64,000 nucleotides of DNA from Alicyclobacillus sp. SO9 (GTDB lineage: Bacteria; Bacillota; Bacilli; Alicyclobacillales; Alicyclobacillaceae), in NCBI RefSeq assembly GCF_016406125.1, contig NZ_CP066339.1, positions 1,178,001 through 1,242,000 on the forward strand, given 5' to 3'. Positions 50,558-59,501 of the stretch are shown here, in pieces. Within the stretch, counting starts at the first letter, position 1, and the number at the start of each line of letters is the position of its first letter. The translations under genes and the position numbers were made by a program. Below the pieces are notes generated by a model, which saw only the letters and a list, made by a program, of their open reading frames with translations, was not told the origin of the DNA and searched no databases.

Positions 50558-50621
50558 ATTGTAGCACAAGTTGAATTTATTTGACACAGTACCTTGACAA
50601 AGGTAAGTAGACTTTTATACA
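50558..50621. promoter_or_regulatory. HxlR operator and divergent promoters
   Basis: TACCTTGACAAAGGTA at 50590-50605 is an inverted repeat (TACCTT/AAGGTA) overlapping a plus-strand TTGACA (50594-50599), which has TATACA 16 bp away (50616-50621). On the minus strand TACAAT (50563-50558) is a good -10 for the HxlR gene. The arrangement fits autorepression plus control of a rightward transcript. Confidence 0.55.
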
Positions 50622-50910
50622 GTATTTGGCTGCCATATTGAGTGAGTATTTATCGGTTGTCCTCGTGCGCATGTTGTTGAAAAACCTTTTGCAGTGCGGT
50701 TTGTCAGTCTTTCAAGATTGATGGCACTGCAGCTGAGTATCGTCTGAAACGTTGTTGCACAAGGGAAACTTTCACTAAATTGACAAATCTCCTAAGGTGT
50801 CCTAGGTTGCTGCGTACCGAAAAACATGCTGCACCGTATGAGTAAATCCTGGAACACATCAAGCCTCGTTGGCGTAGAACATAGGATGAGGAAAAGGAGG
50901 TCTCAGCCAC
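50622..50910 (+). other. Gene-free leader before kinase-fold gene
   Basis: No gene supported. If the rightward promoter at 50594-50621 drives the next gene the leader would be about 285 bases. I see no riboswitch pattern or strong terminator in it. Confidence 0.3.
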
Positions 50911-51801
50911 ATGGAGGCACTGCATCATACCGAATTGGAGAGAATGAGGCCTGTGCTGGAACGATATGGACTTGTTGGGACCGCGGTTTGCCCTGTAACG
51001 TCCAATCGCCCTGACTGTACTGCGTATCGCATACACACCACTGCAGGAGATGTTTTCCTGAAGGAGATTCCCAAGCAACAAGTGGGACTGCTGAGTTTGG
51101 AACACAGGCTCCAACAGCTCTATACCTGCAGTTATACAGCGATGCCTCGCTACCACAAGACACCAGCCGAGCGGTTTGTCACTGTCTTCGGCTCGAAAAA
51201 ATATATTGTTGCAGACTGGGTGGACGGAACTGCAATTTCATTAGTCCGTACAGCCGAAAACTATCAGGAACTGGGTAGAAATCTTGCGCGCCTGCACCAG
51301 GTGCCGAATCCTGCTGGACGCAAGCTGAACAGTGCCAATGAAGTCCGGGCTCTGTCATTAATGAGTGACGAGGGTCGTGAACTTGTACGCAATTCCAGGA
51401 CGCACCAGATATTTGTCAATGCAGTCATGAACCCAGTTCTGACACATTCAGCCCTCAGTGATACAAACGTGATTGTTGCTGGAGGCAAGGTGGTCCTCGT
51501 CAATTGGCATCGCGTGCAACCCGGCTGTTCCTACTCAGAACTTGCCACGGCTTTAATTCGGACGGCAGATTGTAACACAGACGCCATGGGTTGGCTTCTT
51601 GCTGGTTATGAAGAAGTCAAACCTTTGCTTCAGCCGGAAAGGCAATTGATTTTTGGGTTCTTTTCATTTCCGCAGAAGAGACGGCATATCATGCGAAGGG
51701 TTGAAAGAACAACGGTTCAGCGAGGAAGCTTTGACCATCATCCAGACACGGCTCGGTTTGCGCAGGCGACAGACTGGCTGCGGTCGTGGTCCGGCTGGTA
51801 A
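50911..51801 (+). CDS. CotS/aminoglycoside-phosphotransferase-fold protein lacking catalytic Asp
   Basis: 296 residues with an AAAGGAGG site before ATG. The protein-kinase-like fold of CotS and aminoglycoside phosphotransferases is suggested by the N-lobe YRIHTTAGDVFLKEI (nucleotide Lys), hinge-like KYIVADWVDGTAI and ELGRNLARLHQV. The catalytic loop reads HSALSDTN (179-186) where the family has H-x-D-x4-N, so the Asp is Ala181; the metal-binding Asp is Asn198 in LVNWH. Both catalytic acids are thus missing, suggesting a pseudokinase. The start of the next gene lies close to its stop; the two are probably coupled. CotS relatives act at the spore coat. Confidence 0.75.
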   Translation: MEALHHTELERMRPVLERYGLVGTAVCPVTSNRPDCTAYRIHTTAGDVFLKEIPKQQVGLLSLEHRLQQLYTCSYTAMPRYHKTPAERFVTVFGSKKYIVADWVDGTAISLVRTAENYQELGRNLARLHQVPNPAGRKLNSANEVRALSLMSDEGRELVRNSRTHQIFVNAVMNPVLTHSALSDTNVIVAGGKVVLVNWHRVQPGCSYSELATALIRTADCNTDAMGWLLAGYEEVKPLLQPERQLIFGFFSFPQKRRHIMRRVERTTVQRGSFDHHPDTARFAQATDWLRSWSGW

Positions 51802-51812
51802 GGGGTGAGACA

Positions 51813-53477
51813 GTGAGCACTCAGCTAAGCGTGGTAATTCCCGCCTACAATGAGGAGAAGACAATCGGCCGACTGATACGGAAGCTGGAAAGATGGCCGA
51901 GAAAACCGGAAATTGTGGTCGTAGCCAATGGATGCACAGACAGAACGGCTGCGGTTGTAAGAGAAACGGGGGCACGACTAATTGAATTTACAGAGAGCCT
52001 CGGCCACGATGTTGGCCGTGCCATCGGCTTATCTGTAGCGACGGGTGATGTATGCGTCGTCATAGACGGCGACATGCTGTTTTCTCCTGCAGATTTGGAA
52101 CCCTATGTGCAAGCTGTAGACGGCGGGGTTGATATCGCCTTGAACAGGTATCCAATGCCCGGGATGAAGCACTATTCTCACATGACAGCTGTTGCAAAAC
52201 GAGCTGTGAATATTCTCACGGACAGAGACGACCTGAACGCCAGCAGCCTGACTGCGGTGCCGCACGCGCTTAGCCGCAGGGCCGTTGAACAATTGGGTTG
52301 GAAGGCTTTTTCAGTGCCGCCTGTGGCACAAGTTCAGGCGCACATGGCAGGACTCCGCGTCAGTGCAGTCCACTTAGTCCCGGTAGGCGCGAAAAACCCG
52401 GTACGGAAAAGACCTAAAGATAAATCAGTGTCCCGTCTCATTGTAGGCGATTGTCTTGAAGCCATTTCACTGTTGACGGAACAGCGGGGCGCACGGGCAG
52501 GTTATACAGATTTGGACCGGAAGCGAGATGTTTTGGAAGTGGAGGCAGATACCGTTGGGGTGAGTCCGGATGGACCGCCTAGACCGCCTCAGGAGGACAT
52601 CACTGCGGATCCCTCCGAGTTAACGCAGTTTCAGCCATGGACTGCAGGCAGAGGACTGGCCGTAAGACGCGGCATTGTGCCGCACAGCGAAGTGCTGAAC
52701 CTTGCCGTGATTCCGGTATACAACGAAGAACAAACGATTGGTAAGGTCATACAAAACGTGAAGCAAAGCGGACTGAATGACATCCATGTGGTGTGTAACG
52801 GGACCACTGACAGAAGTCGGAAGATTGCAAATGCCCACGGCGCATCTCTGGTTTGCATTGGTGAGCCGCTGGGACATGATGTAGGCAGAGGTGTTGGCTA
52901 TTTGACGCGGCAAGCGCAACGTTATTTGTTTCTTGATGGAGACATTGTTCTCGGGCCGCAAATCTTGCGGGAGTTTGTGCACGCTATGGATCGAGCCGAT
53001 GTGGCGTTAAATGATTTGGACGAAGTGATGTCCACTCGTCAACAAGCAGGAACTGTGACTGTGGTCAGAAGGTTTCTCAATCTGGCGCTGGAACGAGAAG
53101 ACCTGGGTGCCGCATCTATGACCGCTGTTCCTCACGCAATGCACAGGGAAGTCATTGAAGCAATTGGTGCACACAGCTTGGCAGTTCCCCCTTTGGCACA
53201 GGTGAAGGCCATCCTGGCCGGGTTTCAAGTTGCAGCAGTACATCCAGTCAATGTGATGTCCAAAAATCGCTTTCAGCGGGAGTTGCACGGGAAGAGACAC
53301 GGCAAACCTTGGGAACGACTGGTGCTGGGAGACCACCTGGAGGCATTTCATTTCATGCTCAGCGAACTTGGTCCAAGGGGCTTGTTTCCAGACAAGATCC
53401 GAAAACGGGCGTGGCTTGAGAAATGGCGAAAGCAATTGGAAGACACGCCGGATAACAGGAGTAAATTGCCTTTATAA
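51813..53477 (+). CDS. Protein with two tandem GT-A (family 2) glycosyltransferase domains
   Basis: About 554 residues from GTG 51813, set by AAGGGGTGA; the open frame begins at GTG 51786. Domain 1 starts SVVIPAYNEEKTIGRL, then VVANGCTDRT, ESLGHDVGRA and acidic motif VIDGDMLF. Domain 2 (from about residue 292) repeats the plan: LAVIPVYNEEQTIGKV, VVCNGTTDRS, EPLGHDVGRG, FLDGDIVLG. Later blocks also match (LNASSLTAVPHALSRRAVEQLG against LGAASMTAVPHAMHREVIEAIG in shorter pieces). The gene arose by internal duplication; both copies keep the metal-binding acids. No membrane helix. Probably sugar transfer to a spore or envelope glycan, inferred. Confidence 0.85.
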   Translation: MSTQLSVVIPAYNEEKTIGRLIRKLERWPRKPEIVVVANGCTDRTAAVVRETGARLIEFTESLGHDVGRAIGLSVATGDVCVVIDGDMLFSPADLEPYVQAVDGGVDIALNRYPMPGMKHYSHMTAVAKRAVNILTDRDDLNASSLTAVPHALSRRAVEQLGWKAFSVPPVAQVQAHMAGLRVSAVHLVPVGAKNPVRKRPKDKSVSRLIVGDCLEAISLLTEQRGARAGYTDLDRKRDVLEVEADTVGVSPDGPPRPPQEDITADPSELTQFQPWTAGRGLAVRRGIVPHSEVLNLAVIPVYNEEQTIGKVIQNVKQSGLNDIHVVCNGTTDRSRKIANAHGASLVCIGEPLGHDVGRGVGYLTRQAQRYLFLDGDIVLGPQILREFVHAMDRADVALNDLDEVMSTRQQAGTVTVVRRFLNLALEREDLGAASMTAVPHAMHREVIEAIGAHSLAVPPLAQVKAILAGFQVAAVHPVNVMSKNRFQRELHGKRHGKPWERLVLGDHLEAFHFMLSELGPRGLFPDKIRKRAWLEKWRKQLEDTPDNRSKLPL

Positions 53478-53614
53478 GTCTGCTTGTGAGAGCAGAAACT
53501 AACTCCAATTCGAGCTTGGCTTGTGAACGAGTGTGTTCCTCGAAGGGCCACACGCACGCTGCTGTTCTGTCGTGGATGTGTTCACAAGGCCGACGACCGC
53601 GAGGAGGGGTACGG

Positions 53615-54151
53615 ATGGACTGGTACGAGAAGCTGACAGATTACTTTCCAGAGCATGAGCTAAAAGACGTAAACCAGATGGAGGCATTACTGGAGCACGT
53701 GCCGGCCTATCGCAAACGCGAAACAGAAGATTACTTGGTGATGTATGCGGAATATCCAGATTTTATATTTTTGGATTACTTACTCGTTTACCCAGGTACG
53801 AGAGGCCGCGGCATTGGCGGGCAGGTCATAGGAGATTTTCAGTCCAAAGGCAAGTTACTCATAGCAGAAGTCGAGCCGGAGGACGAGGAGAACGCAGATA
53901 CCGGCAAACGAATTCGGTTTTACGAAAAGAATGGTTTTCGCCTTGCCAGTAACATTGAATATACGCGCTGGGACAATGACGGAGAAGTATTCCGTATGGA
54001 CATTTACTACTGGAGCCCGGATCCAACCCATGAACGTCAGGTTCTGCAGATGATGAAGCACATCTGCAGAGAGATTCACAACTTCCAAGCGATGAAGTAT
54101 TATGGACGTCTTGTAGCAAATCCAGAAACCTCGCTTCAGTGGAAGCATTGA
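53615..54151 (+). CDS. GNAT-family N-acetyltransferase
   Basis: About 178 residues from ATG 53615, set by GAGGAGGGG; the frame from 53486 has no such site. An acetyl-CoA-binding loop is seen as LLVYPGTRGRGIGGQVI (Q/RxxGxG/A type), with IAEVEPEDEENADTGKRIRFYEKNGF following as in GNAT proteins. The target is unknown. It is 138 bp from the glycosyltransferase gene on the same strand and may belong with it. The cobalamin riboswitch begins about 80 bp downstream. Confidence 0.88.
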   Translation: MDWYEKLTDYFPEHELKDVNQMEALLEHVPAYRKRETEDYLVMYAEYPDFIFLDYLLVYPGTRGRGIGGQVIGDFQSKGKLLIAEVEPEDEENADTGKRIRFYEKNGFRLASNIEYTRWDNDGEVFRMDIYYWSPDPTHERQVLQMMKHICREIHNFQAMKYYGRLVANPETSLQWKH

Positions 54152-54227
54152 CAAGGCTCTGGTCCTGGCATACGATAAAATCACAATTTGTTGCCTTTGG
54201 GTGCCCCAATGGATGAACAACTGTTAG

Positions 54228-54425
54228 GTGTGAAGGTTTTTTGCATCGAGCGTTTCATCGTGTCAGGGGAGAATAGGGAAGCCGGTGTAAATCCGGCGCG
54301 GTCCCGCCACTGTAAACAGCCAATACTCATGGCTGCCACTGTTTCCGAAGGGAAATGGGAAGGCGCCAACTAGAGTGGCTGTGAGCCAGGAGACCTGCCT
54401 AGAGGCCAGCGTGTGCTTAAGCCTT
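54228..54425 (+). promoter_or_regulatory. Cobalamin riboswitch
   Basis: Core elements in order: GGTGTGAAGG (P1/P2 entry), GGGGAGAATAGGGAAGCCGG, GTGTAAATCCGGCGCGGTCC, CGCCACTGTAA, and after a variable arm GAGTGGCTGTGAGCCAGGAG then ACCTGCC. These match the B12-box and aptamer core. It precedes the btuFCD genes and should switch them off when adenosylcobalamin is plentiful. The terminator at 54472 is the probable expression platform. Confidence 0.95.
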
Positions 54426-54471
54426 CGAGGAAAAGGTGAGTGGCCAGAGGTACATACCAACTACCGACCAC

Positions 54472-54494
54472 AACCCTGCCGTGATGGCAGGGTT
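54472..54494 (+). terminator. Riboswitch-controlled terminator
   Basis: AACCCTGCC (54472-54480), loop GTGAT, GGCAGGGTT (54486-54494), then TTCCTT. It lies between the aptamer and btuF and can act as the off-state terminator. Confidence 0.8.
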
Positions 54495-54610
54495 TTCCTT
54501 ATGAAGGGGGAAGAGTGCGGATTGCCTGACCGTCCGCGTTCTTCTTCGAAGCCACGGAAATCATTGTTCAGAGCTTTTGTGTCTCGAACAAATACGTGGG
54601 AGGTTTTTTC

Positions 54611-55627
54611 ATGAACAGAAAAACGGCAGCAGTTATTTCGGCTTCTCTTGGAACGGCCCTGTTGGTTGCGGGGTGCGGAACCGTAAATCAAGCTGCTAGT
54701 CACAGCAAAGTCAGTACGGGAAACCAGACTGCGACAAACTCAACTGGAACTGCAACCGGACAGGCGGGACAGACCCCGCAAGCACAGACCCAATTTCCCT
54801 TGACTGTGAAAGACCAGGCGGGCCACACGATTACCATTAAAAAGGCCCCCAAGCACATTGCCTCCATAACTTTGGGTACAGACACCATCTTGTCCGGACT
54901 GGTTCCAAAGAGTGAGATTGCGATGGTGACAAAGTTTTCAGCGGATCCGAATCAATCCAATATTGTGAGCTTTGTGAAAGGGATACCGAAGATTAATCAA
55001 GCGAACTCTGAGCAGATTATTGCGGCGCATCCGGATCTGGTTTTGGCTGCCTCGTACACACAGTCAGGTGTTGTTCAACAGTTGAAACAGGCAGGAATCC
55101 CGACCTATGAGTTCGCGAGTTTTAACTCTCAAAAGGCTATTGAGAAAAATATTAAAATAATGGGAAAACTAGTTGACAAACCGGCAAAGGCTAACCAACT
55201 CATCAAGACAATGAATCAGCAGTTGAAGCAGATTGGGAATGCGGTCAAGGGCATGAAAAAGCCGACAGTTATCAGCGACAGTTCTTACGGGGACGCCGCA
55301 GGCAGTCAAACGACTGTGAACGACATGATTAGAGACGCAGGGGGGGTCAACGCAGCCGCAGGTGTCACGGGTTGGAAAAAAGTGACGGATGAACAGATTG
55401 TCAAGTGGAATCCGGATGTCATGATTATTTCCAGCACAGACAAGGGATACAAACAGAAACTGCTTCATGACAAGGCCCTGCAAGACGTCAATTTTGTCAA
55501 GAACAGACGCATTTACGCAGTTCCCCCTGCAGACTTAAACAGCCTGTCACAATACTTTCCGAGAGGAGTCAGGGATATTGCCAAGGATTTGCACCCTAAG
55601 GCCAACATTCCCAAATTGACAAAATGA
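54611..55627 (+). CDS. btuF: Cobalamin ABC transporter binding lipoprotein
   Basis: About 338 residues from ATG 54611 (GTGGGAGG upstream). The lipobox is LLVAGCGTV, followed by an Asn/Thr/Gln tether to about 65. The class III binding-protein fold begins FPLTVKDQAGHTITIKKAPK, with IASITLGTDTILSGL, SEQIIAAHPDLVLAASY and WNPDVMIISS typical of Fe-siderophore/B12 binding proteins. The riboswitch upstream makes vitamin B12 or a corrinoid the likely ligand. The stop overlaps the permease start. Confidence 0.92.
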   Translation: MNRKTAAVISASLGTALLVAGCGTVNQAASHSKVSTGNQTATNSTGTATGQAGQTPQAQTQFPLTVKDQAGHTITIKKAPKHIASITLGTDTILSGLVPKSEIAMVTKFSADPNQSNIVSFVKGIPKINQANSEQIIAAHPDLVLAASYTQSGVVQQLKQAGIPTYEFASFNSQKAIEKNIKIMGKLVDKPAKANQLIKTMNQQLKQIGNAVKGMKKPTVISDSSYGDAAGSQTTVNDMIRDAGGVNAAAGVTGWKKVTDEQIVKWNPDVMIISSTDKGYKQKLLHDKALQDVNFVKNRRIYAVPPADLNSLSQYFPRGVRDIAKDLHPKANIPKLTK

Positions 55628-56643
55628 AACGACTTCATGCCGGCGTTGGGATAACTGTTTTATCTGCCGCCCTGGTTGTGGCTGCATTTCTCGAACTGGA
55701 TTTGGGTCCCATGCATATTTCAGTGGGAAAAGCCGTAATGGATTCGTGGGCATACTTCAGCGGTCAGCGCACATCTGACGCGGTAGTCATGGGAGCCATC
55801 CGTTGGCCGCGCCTTGTGGTGGCAGCGATGGTTGGAGCCGGGCTTGCGAGTACCGGAGCCGCATTGCAGGCGGTGTTTCGCAATCCAATGGCCGATCCCG
55901 CTATTATCGGTGTTTCTGGCGGCGCCTCCCTCGGCGCGGTCGTGGTTATCAGCCTGGGATTGGCTTCCCGCAGCCAGTGGTGGACGCCGGCAGGCGCTTT
56001 CGTTACCGGACTTGTTGCTGTTTTCCTGATTTACCGATTAGGGACCATTGCCGGGCGTACAGCGGTGCATTCATTGCTCTTATCGGGAGTTGCTGTCAGT
56101 TCGCTGTCCAGTGCCTTGGTCACATTGGCTCTGTCACTTTCTCCATTACAGACCATGCAGGCCATCCTGTTCTGGCTCATGGGGGGACTTGACGGAAGTA
56201 CGTGGGGCCATGCACTGATGATTACGGTCTTTTCCGGTGTCGGGCTTGTGGTGTATCTAACCCAAGCCCGTGCCCTGGACATCTTGTCCATCGGGGAGGA
56301 GCAGGCGGAAGGTGTTGGAGTTCCCTTGCAAAGTATTAAGCAAATTGTCTTGATTACCGCGGCGTTCGTAGTGGCTGCGTGTGTCAGTGTCAGCGGCGTC
56401 ATTGGCTTTGTCGGATTGATTGTGCCACATTTGATTCGGATTTGGATGGGTCCTGTACACCGCGTCTTAATTGCCGCCTCAGCCATTGGCGGTGCAGTGC
56501 TTCTGGTGTTGTCTGATGTCATTGCACGAACGATTGTGCTGCCTCAAGAATTGAATGTGGGCATTATTACGTCCTGTTTAGGTGCACCGTTTTTTCTGTA
56601 TTTATTGCGAAGACAATTTGGCGGACAGGGGCGAAAAATATGA
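55624..56643 (+). CDS. btuC: Cobalamin ABC transporter permease
   Basis: A 339-residue FecCD/BtuC-type permease with about ten helices. RWPRLVVAAMVGAGLASTGAALQAVFRNPMADPAIIGVSGGASLG is represented by the pieces RWPRLVVAAMVGAGLA and NPMADPAIIGVSGGASLGAV, and the ATPase-contact region by VSGVIGFVGLIVPHLIR. It overlaps both neighbours by ATGA, so the three subunits are coupled in translation. Confidence 0.94.
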   Translation: MKRLHAGVGITVLSAALVVAAFLELDLGPMHISVGKAVMDSWAYFSGQRTSDAVVMGAIRWPRLVVAAMVGAGLASTGAALQAVFRNPMADPAIIGVSGGASLGAVVVISLGLASRSQWWTPAGAFVTGLVAVFLIYRLGTIAGRTAVHSLLLSGVAVSSLSSALVTLALSLSPLQTMQAILFWLMGGLDGSTWGHALMITVFSGVGLVVYLTQARALDILSIGEEQAEGVGVPLQSIKQIVLITAAFVVAACVSVSGVIGFVGLIVPHLIRIWMGPVHRVLIAASAIGGAVLLVLSDVIARTIVLPQELNVGIITSCLGAPFFLYLLRRQFGGQGRKI

Positions 56644-57437
56644 GTACCCTTAGAATCGAAGCGCTTGACTTTCGGACCGCCCTAAAGGATATCTCAGCGG
56701 TGTGGGAGCCTGGGCAATTAATGGGTGTAATCGGTCCCAACGGTGCAGGCAAATCAACACTTTTGAAGCTGGTGTCCGGTGTGGAACGCCCTGACAGCGG
56801 GCGGGTATGGTTGGATGGTGATTTATTGGGGAAGCTCAATGCAAAAGAGCGGGCGCGCAGGTTAGCTTATTTGCCGCAACAGGTGCCGGTTGATGTGCTC
56901 TTTACGGTGAGGGAGTTCGTGGAGATGGGCCGGTACGCTCACCAAAGTCCGTGGGGAGGTTTCAATATCTCATCGAAACAGGCTGTCAATCAAGCCATCC
57001 ATCGGTTGAATCTCGATGAACTGGTACATACACCTCTGGGACAGCTCTCTGGAGGGGAACGTCAGCGAGCAGCCATTGCCAGGTGTCTTGCTCAGGAGAC
57101 AGAAGTGCTGGTATTGGATGAGCCCATTTCAAATTTGGATTTGTATTATCAAGTTGAAATTCTACAGCTGTTGCGTCAACTGGCCAGTGAAGGATACTTG
57201 GTTGTCTTGGCAATACATCACTTGGAACTGGCAGCTCAGTACTGTTCGCATATGACACTGCTAAATCACGGAGCCGTCTATGCACAAGGAAAAACTGAAG
57301 AAGTGCTGAAACCGGAAGCGGTAGCGGAGGTGTTTCATATGAATGTGAAAATGTTTCGCGATCCGTTCGACAGTTCTCTCCGTATCAGTTGCACCCCCGG
57401 CTGGCAAGCCCAAGTTCACGTGAGCAGCCAGCCGTGA
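56640..57437 (+). CDS. btuD: Cobalamin ABC transporter ATPase
   Basis: 265 residues. Walker A GPNGAGKST, Q-loop YLPQQVPVD, signature LSGGERQRAAIARCL, Walker B VLVLDEPISNLD and the switch His in VLAIHHLELA are all intact. It resembles the FepC/BtuD class of class II importers. It ends the riboswitch-controlled operon; no corrinoid-remodelling enzyme follows. Confidence 0.94.
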   Translation: MSTLRIEALDFRTALKDISAVWEPGQLMGVIGPNGAGKSTLLKLVSGVERPDSGRVWLDGDLLGKLNAKERARRLAYLPQQVPVDVLFTVREFVEMGRYAHQSPWGGFNISSKQAVNQAIHRLNLDELVHTPLGQLSGGERQRAAIARCLAQETEVLVLDEPISNLDLYYQVEILQLLRQLASEGYLVVLAIHHLELAAQYCSHMTLLNHGAVYAQGKTEEVLKPEAVAEVFHMNVKMFRDPFDSSLRISCTPGWQAQVHVSSQP

Positions 57438-57484
57438 GGCGTACGCCAAGCAAGTTTGCACAACAAAGCTTCAGCACAACATGC

Positions 57485-57940
57485 TTAGCCCAGCCAAGCG
57501 TGCAGTACGTTGGTTGTTGGTCCAGGCGGATACACTACATACAGCAACAGGAACACAACTAATCCGGTGGCTGCGGTGATAAACCAGCCGTTTACGGTCC
57601 ACAGCGCAATTTTGCGATGTTTGTGGAAAACCCCTTTAAATGCAAATCGGAGTGTAATAATACCGAGAATGGCAATGACGGTTGCAAGCACCGAATGAAC
57701 CTGCAAAAATCCTTGATAGGCTGGCTCAATGGACGTGGGGCCGCCAAACATGGTGTCTCCAAAAATGACTGTCTTCAATACATAAGTAATAAAAAATAGT
57801 GCTGCCAAGACAGAGGCTGTCAACATCAGTCGCTTGTGTACCTCTTTCTTGCCTTGGCGAATCATTCTCCAGCCAAACGCCATGACAATTGCACTGGAGA
57901 TAATAAACGCTTCATTAATCCATGCCATTGCTTGTCCCAT
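57485..57940 (-). CDS. DUF420 membrane protein (CtaM/YozB-like)
   Basis: A 151-residue protein with four membrane helices. WINEAFIISSAIVMAFGW, the KKEVHKRLMLTASVLAALFFITYV segment seen as KEVHKRLMLTAS, and VHSVLATVIAILGIITL and HRKIALWTVNGWFITA are typical of DUF420; several conserved histidines could carry haem or metal. In Bacillota, CtaM of this family is needed to mature haem-copper oxidase. No oxidase genes are visible nearby. It is convergent with btuD. Confidence 0.88.
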   Translation of the reverse strand: MGQAMAWINEAFIISSAIVMAFGWRMIRQGKKEVHKRLMLTASVLAALFFITYVLKTVIFGDTMFGGPTSIEPAYQGFLQVHSVLATVIAILGIITLRFAFKGVFHKHRKIALWTVNGWFITAATGLVVFLLLYVVYPPGPTTNVLHAWLG

Positions 57941-58113
57941 TCAGGCTCACCTTTCCACAGCTTCTTTATGTCAATAATGTGACTAACAGATATTTTACCA
58001 GTGTGGTGCTAGAATGACCAATGTGACTTTACTCCTCTTGTACCTTCTTTTATGCTGTGACTTACTCGTGTATTTTCGAATGAGTTCATTTTACTTCTGA
58101 AGGAGTGACTTGG

Positions 58114-59352
58114 TTGCACCGCACCGCGGACTTCTCGCAGCATAGATATGCCTACAGTCTGGCACTCTCCATCATGGTACTGTTTGGCGCCCTAGACATT
58201 TTGAAGGGTGTCTCGGCGCCATTGATGCAGCAGGATTGGCACCTCAGTTATCTACAGGTCGGAAATATCTTTGTCTCGAACTCGCTTGGGTATCTGGCAG
58301 GAAGTTTTCTGGCGGGTTCGTTTGTTCAAAGGTTCGGGACCAAAATCATGTTGTTAAGCGGCGGGGGAACACTGGCGGTATCCCTGCTCTTCACGGTTCT
58401 CCTGCAGAGCTATACAGGGCTCCTGTTCGCTTTCTTGCTCGGAGGGATTGGCAGCGGTTGGTTGGAAATCGGTGTGAACCACGTTGTGCCTGAAATGACA
58501 GAAGATCCGCACTTGCAATCTAAGTACTTCAATTGGCTGCACGGGCTTTACGGTGTTGGCGCAGTTATCTTTCCTGCTGTCGCAGCTTTTCTCATTCGTC
58601 GTACACATCAATGGCGGGTTTCCTATGAAGTCAGTCTAATTCTCTTAATGATGATTCTGTTAGCTTCCTTATTCTTGAACATGAGGCGCATAACAACCGT
58701 GTCTACCCGAGAAAAAGGATTGGAACAGGAGCAAACAGCAGTGCGTGAAACAACAAAGTGGAAGAAAGGCGCCATTTTTAGGTCACCAATTTTGTACGGA
58801 CTGATCCTTGCCATTAGTCTGTACGTGATGGCTGAAATTGGCGTTGGTTCGTGGTTGACCACTTATCTCGTGCGGGTAGAAAGCTTTTCCGTTAGTACAG
58901 CATCATATGTGCTCTCAGCGTTCTATTTCACTTTTACGCTGGGCAGGTTGACAGCTCACTTATGGGTCCCTCGTACAGGGAATGAACGAAGCATCCTTGT
59001 GAGTGCTATCTTTGCTGCAGTTGTGTTCTCCATAGCAATCACCAATCGACAAACGGCCGTCATTGGTTTTTCGTTAGCAGGACTGGGCTTTGCAATCATA
59101 TTTCCGACCATCACTGCGGTGGCAAGTTATCGATTTAAAGAGCAGTCAGGCCGAGTTCTGGGTATTCTGTTTACGGCAGCAGGGATAGGCAGTCTCTTGG
59201 TTAATTGGCTTGTCGGGCTGATTGCAACGGGGTTCGGGATGAAAGCAGGGCTTGGTATGGTCATCTTGTTCTTGTTGCTGGTGTTTGTTGTCATGTTGTG
59301 GGTACGCCGCCGCATCATCAGTGCCGATTCCACAGACCGAGAAGCAACATAA
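58114..59352 (+). CDS. MFS transporter
   Basis: About 412 residues from TTG 58114, which is 8 bases after AAGGAG; the GTG at 58105 is inside the site. Twelve helices are visible. FVQRFGTKIMLLSGG matches the loop after helix 2, and GIGSGWLEIGVNHVVPEM in helix 4-5 resembles the sugar/fucose-permease type (FucP-like) group. A charged loop (TREKGLEQEQTAVRETTKWKK in shorter pieces, about 195-215) splits the halves. The substrate is unknown. Confidence 0.85.
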   Translation: MHRTADFSQHRYAYSLALSIMVLFGALDILKGVSAPLMQQDWHLSYLQVGNIFVSNSLGYLAGSFLAGSFVQRFGTKIMLLSGGGTLAVSLLFTVLLQSYTGLLFAFLLGGIGSGWLEIGVNHVVPEMTEDPHLQSKYFNWLHGLYGVGAVIFPAVAAFLIRRTHQWRVSYEVSLILLMMILLASLFLNMRRITTVSTREKGLEQEQTAVRETTKWKKGAIFRSPILYGLILAISLYVMAEIGVGSWLTTYLVRVESFSVSTASYVLSAFYFTFTLGRLTAHLWVPRTGNERSILVSAIFAAVVFSIAITNRQTAVIGFSLAGLGFAIIFPTITAVASYRFKEQSGRVLGILFTAAGIGSLLVNWLVGLIATGFGMKAGLGMVILFLLLVFVVMLWVRRRIISADSTDREAT

Positions 59353-59501
59353 CGGCACCACACAGCGCCCCTTGAGTCGAACGCTTATGCCGGCAACAAA
59401 GCACCTTGGCACAGAGCTAAAGGTACTCAGAATATTCGAATCTAGCCCGGTTCGTGGACCTGTGTCATACTCTTCTCAACATTACCGGGGGAGTGATACA
59501 A

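Noticed and set aside
53486-53614. N-terminal extension of the acetyltransferase
   Set aside because: A strong GAGGAGGGG site fixes the start at 53615 and the extension does not resemble GNAT proteins.
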